32,824 bases of DNA from contig NZ_JACHTC010000027.1 in NCBI RefSeq assembly GCF_014145635.1, forward strand, positions 1 to 32,824. Reading direction: 5' to 3'. Under the pieces are notes generated by a model. That model had not been told where the DNA came from. It ran no database searches and saw only the letters and a program-made list of their open reading frames with translations. The DNA comes from Myroides sp. WP-1 (GTDB lineage: Bacteria; Bacteroidota; Bacteroidia; Flavobacteriales; Flavobacteriaceae). A program made the position numbers and the translations under genes. The first letter of the stretch is position 1, and every line of letters starts with the position of its first letter. This document shows, in pieces, positions 32,712-32,824 of the stretch.

Positions 32712-32824
32712 AATATAACCCATATATAAATAGAGTGTGATAAAATACTATTATTTTGATTTATTGGTAGTTATGTTTTTATTAAGTCGATTAAATACCT
32801 TAAAATACTATATGATAGTATCAA

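Larger units (their letters stand above)
32355..32824. other. Right edge of the island, repeat-rich and without genes
   Basis: Contains two further copies of the edge unit, a short tandem repeat, a long perfect inverted repeat and a second tRNA-Ser 3'-end-like tail. Past 32711 the sequence is plain A+T-rich, ending in a TACTAT-ATG-ATAGTA inverted repeat at 32807-32821. No gene was recognised. Confidence 0.6.

Overview
The window comes from a member of the Flavobacteriaceae (Bacteroidota), and the whole style fits Myroides. Evidence: type IX secretion (T9SS) sorting domains of types A and B, a PorP/SprF-family protein, GEVED and FISUMP surface modules, CRP/FNR regulators of the Bacteroidota kind, low GC, and genes without strong Shine-Dalgarno sites. 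The genus is a guess from general style; no rRNA or housekeeping gene is present to fix it.

Layout. (1) 1-3002, minus strand: a T9SS surface locus of three tightly packed genes, namely a secreted repeat-bearing protein, a type B sorted protein and the start of a PorP/SprF partner. (2) 3.9-7.3 kb: a membrane-anchored AraC-type regulator, a small membrane protein, then a plus-strand pair of a CRP/FNR-like regulator and an AhpD-like CMD protein. (3) 7.3-13.8 kb, minus: an outer-membrane beta-barrel gene one base downstream of a 1863-residue multidomain T9SS type A adhesin-like protein. (4) 14.2-15.2 kb, plus: a probable transposase scrap and two small membrane protein genes. (5) 15.4-23.4 kb, minus: an apparent three-gene operon of two paralogous hexapeptide-repeat proteins followed by a TccC/insecticidal-style RHS protein with a variable C-terminal domain and no visible immunity gene.

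(6) 23.7-32.7 kb is a clearly more A+T-rich accessory island with defence content. It holds a complete retron: PRTase-like effector, winged-helix protein, a structured msr-msd RNA with pairing a1/a2 ends, and a retron reverse transcriptase. This layout matches what is called a type III retron. Beside it is a four-gene cassette: a KAP P-loop NTPase, a GapS4a-like putative nuclease, a GapS4b-like partner and an 86-residue protein. Two ~200-bp direct repeats bracket this cassette almost exactly, and a TACGGA-NN-TCCGTA palindrome occurs in front of KAP, in front of the GapS4a-like gene, and in the repeat upstream of the retron.

The island edges carry related repeat units that end in what looks like the 3' end of a tRNA-Ser gene, though no intact tRNA and no integrase lies in the window. 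The most interesting parts are the retron with its RNA sandwiched inside the operon, the repeat-bracketed KAP/GapS4-like cassette, and the RHS operon with its two shared-domain partner proteins. All family names come from reading motifs and memory; no database search was run.
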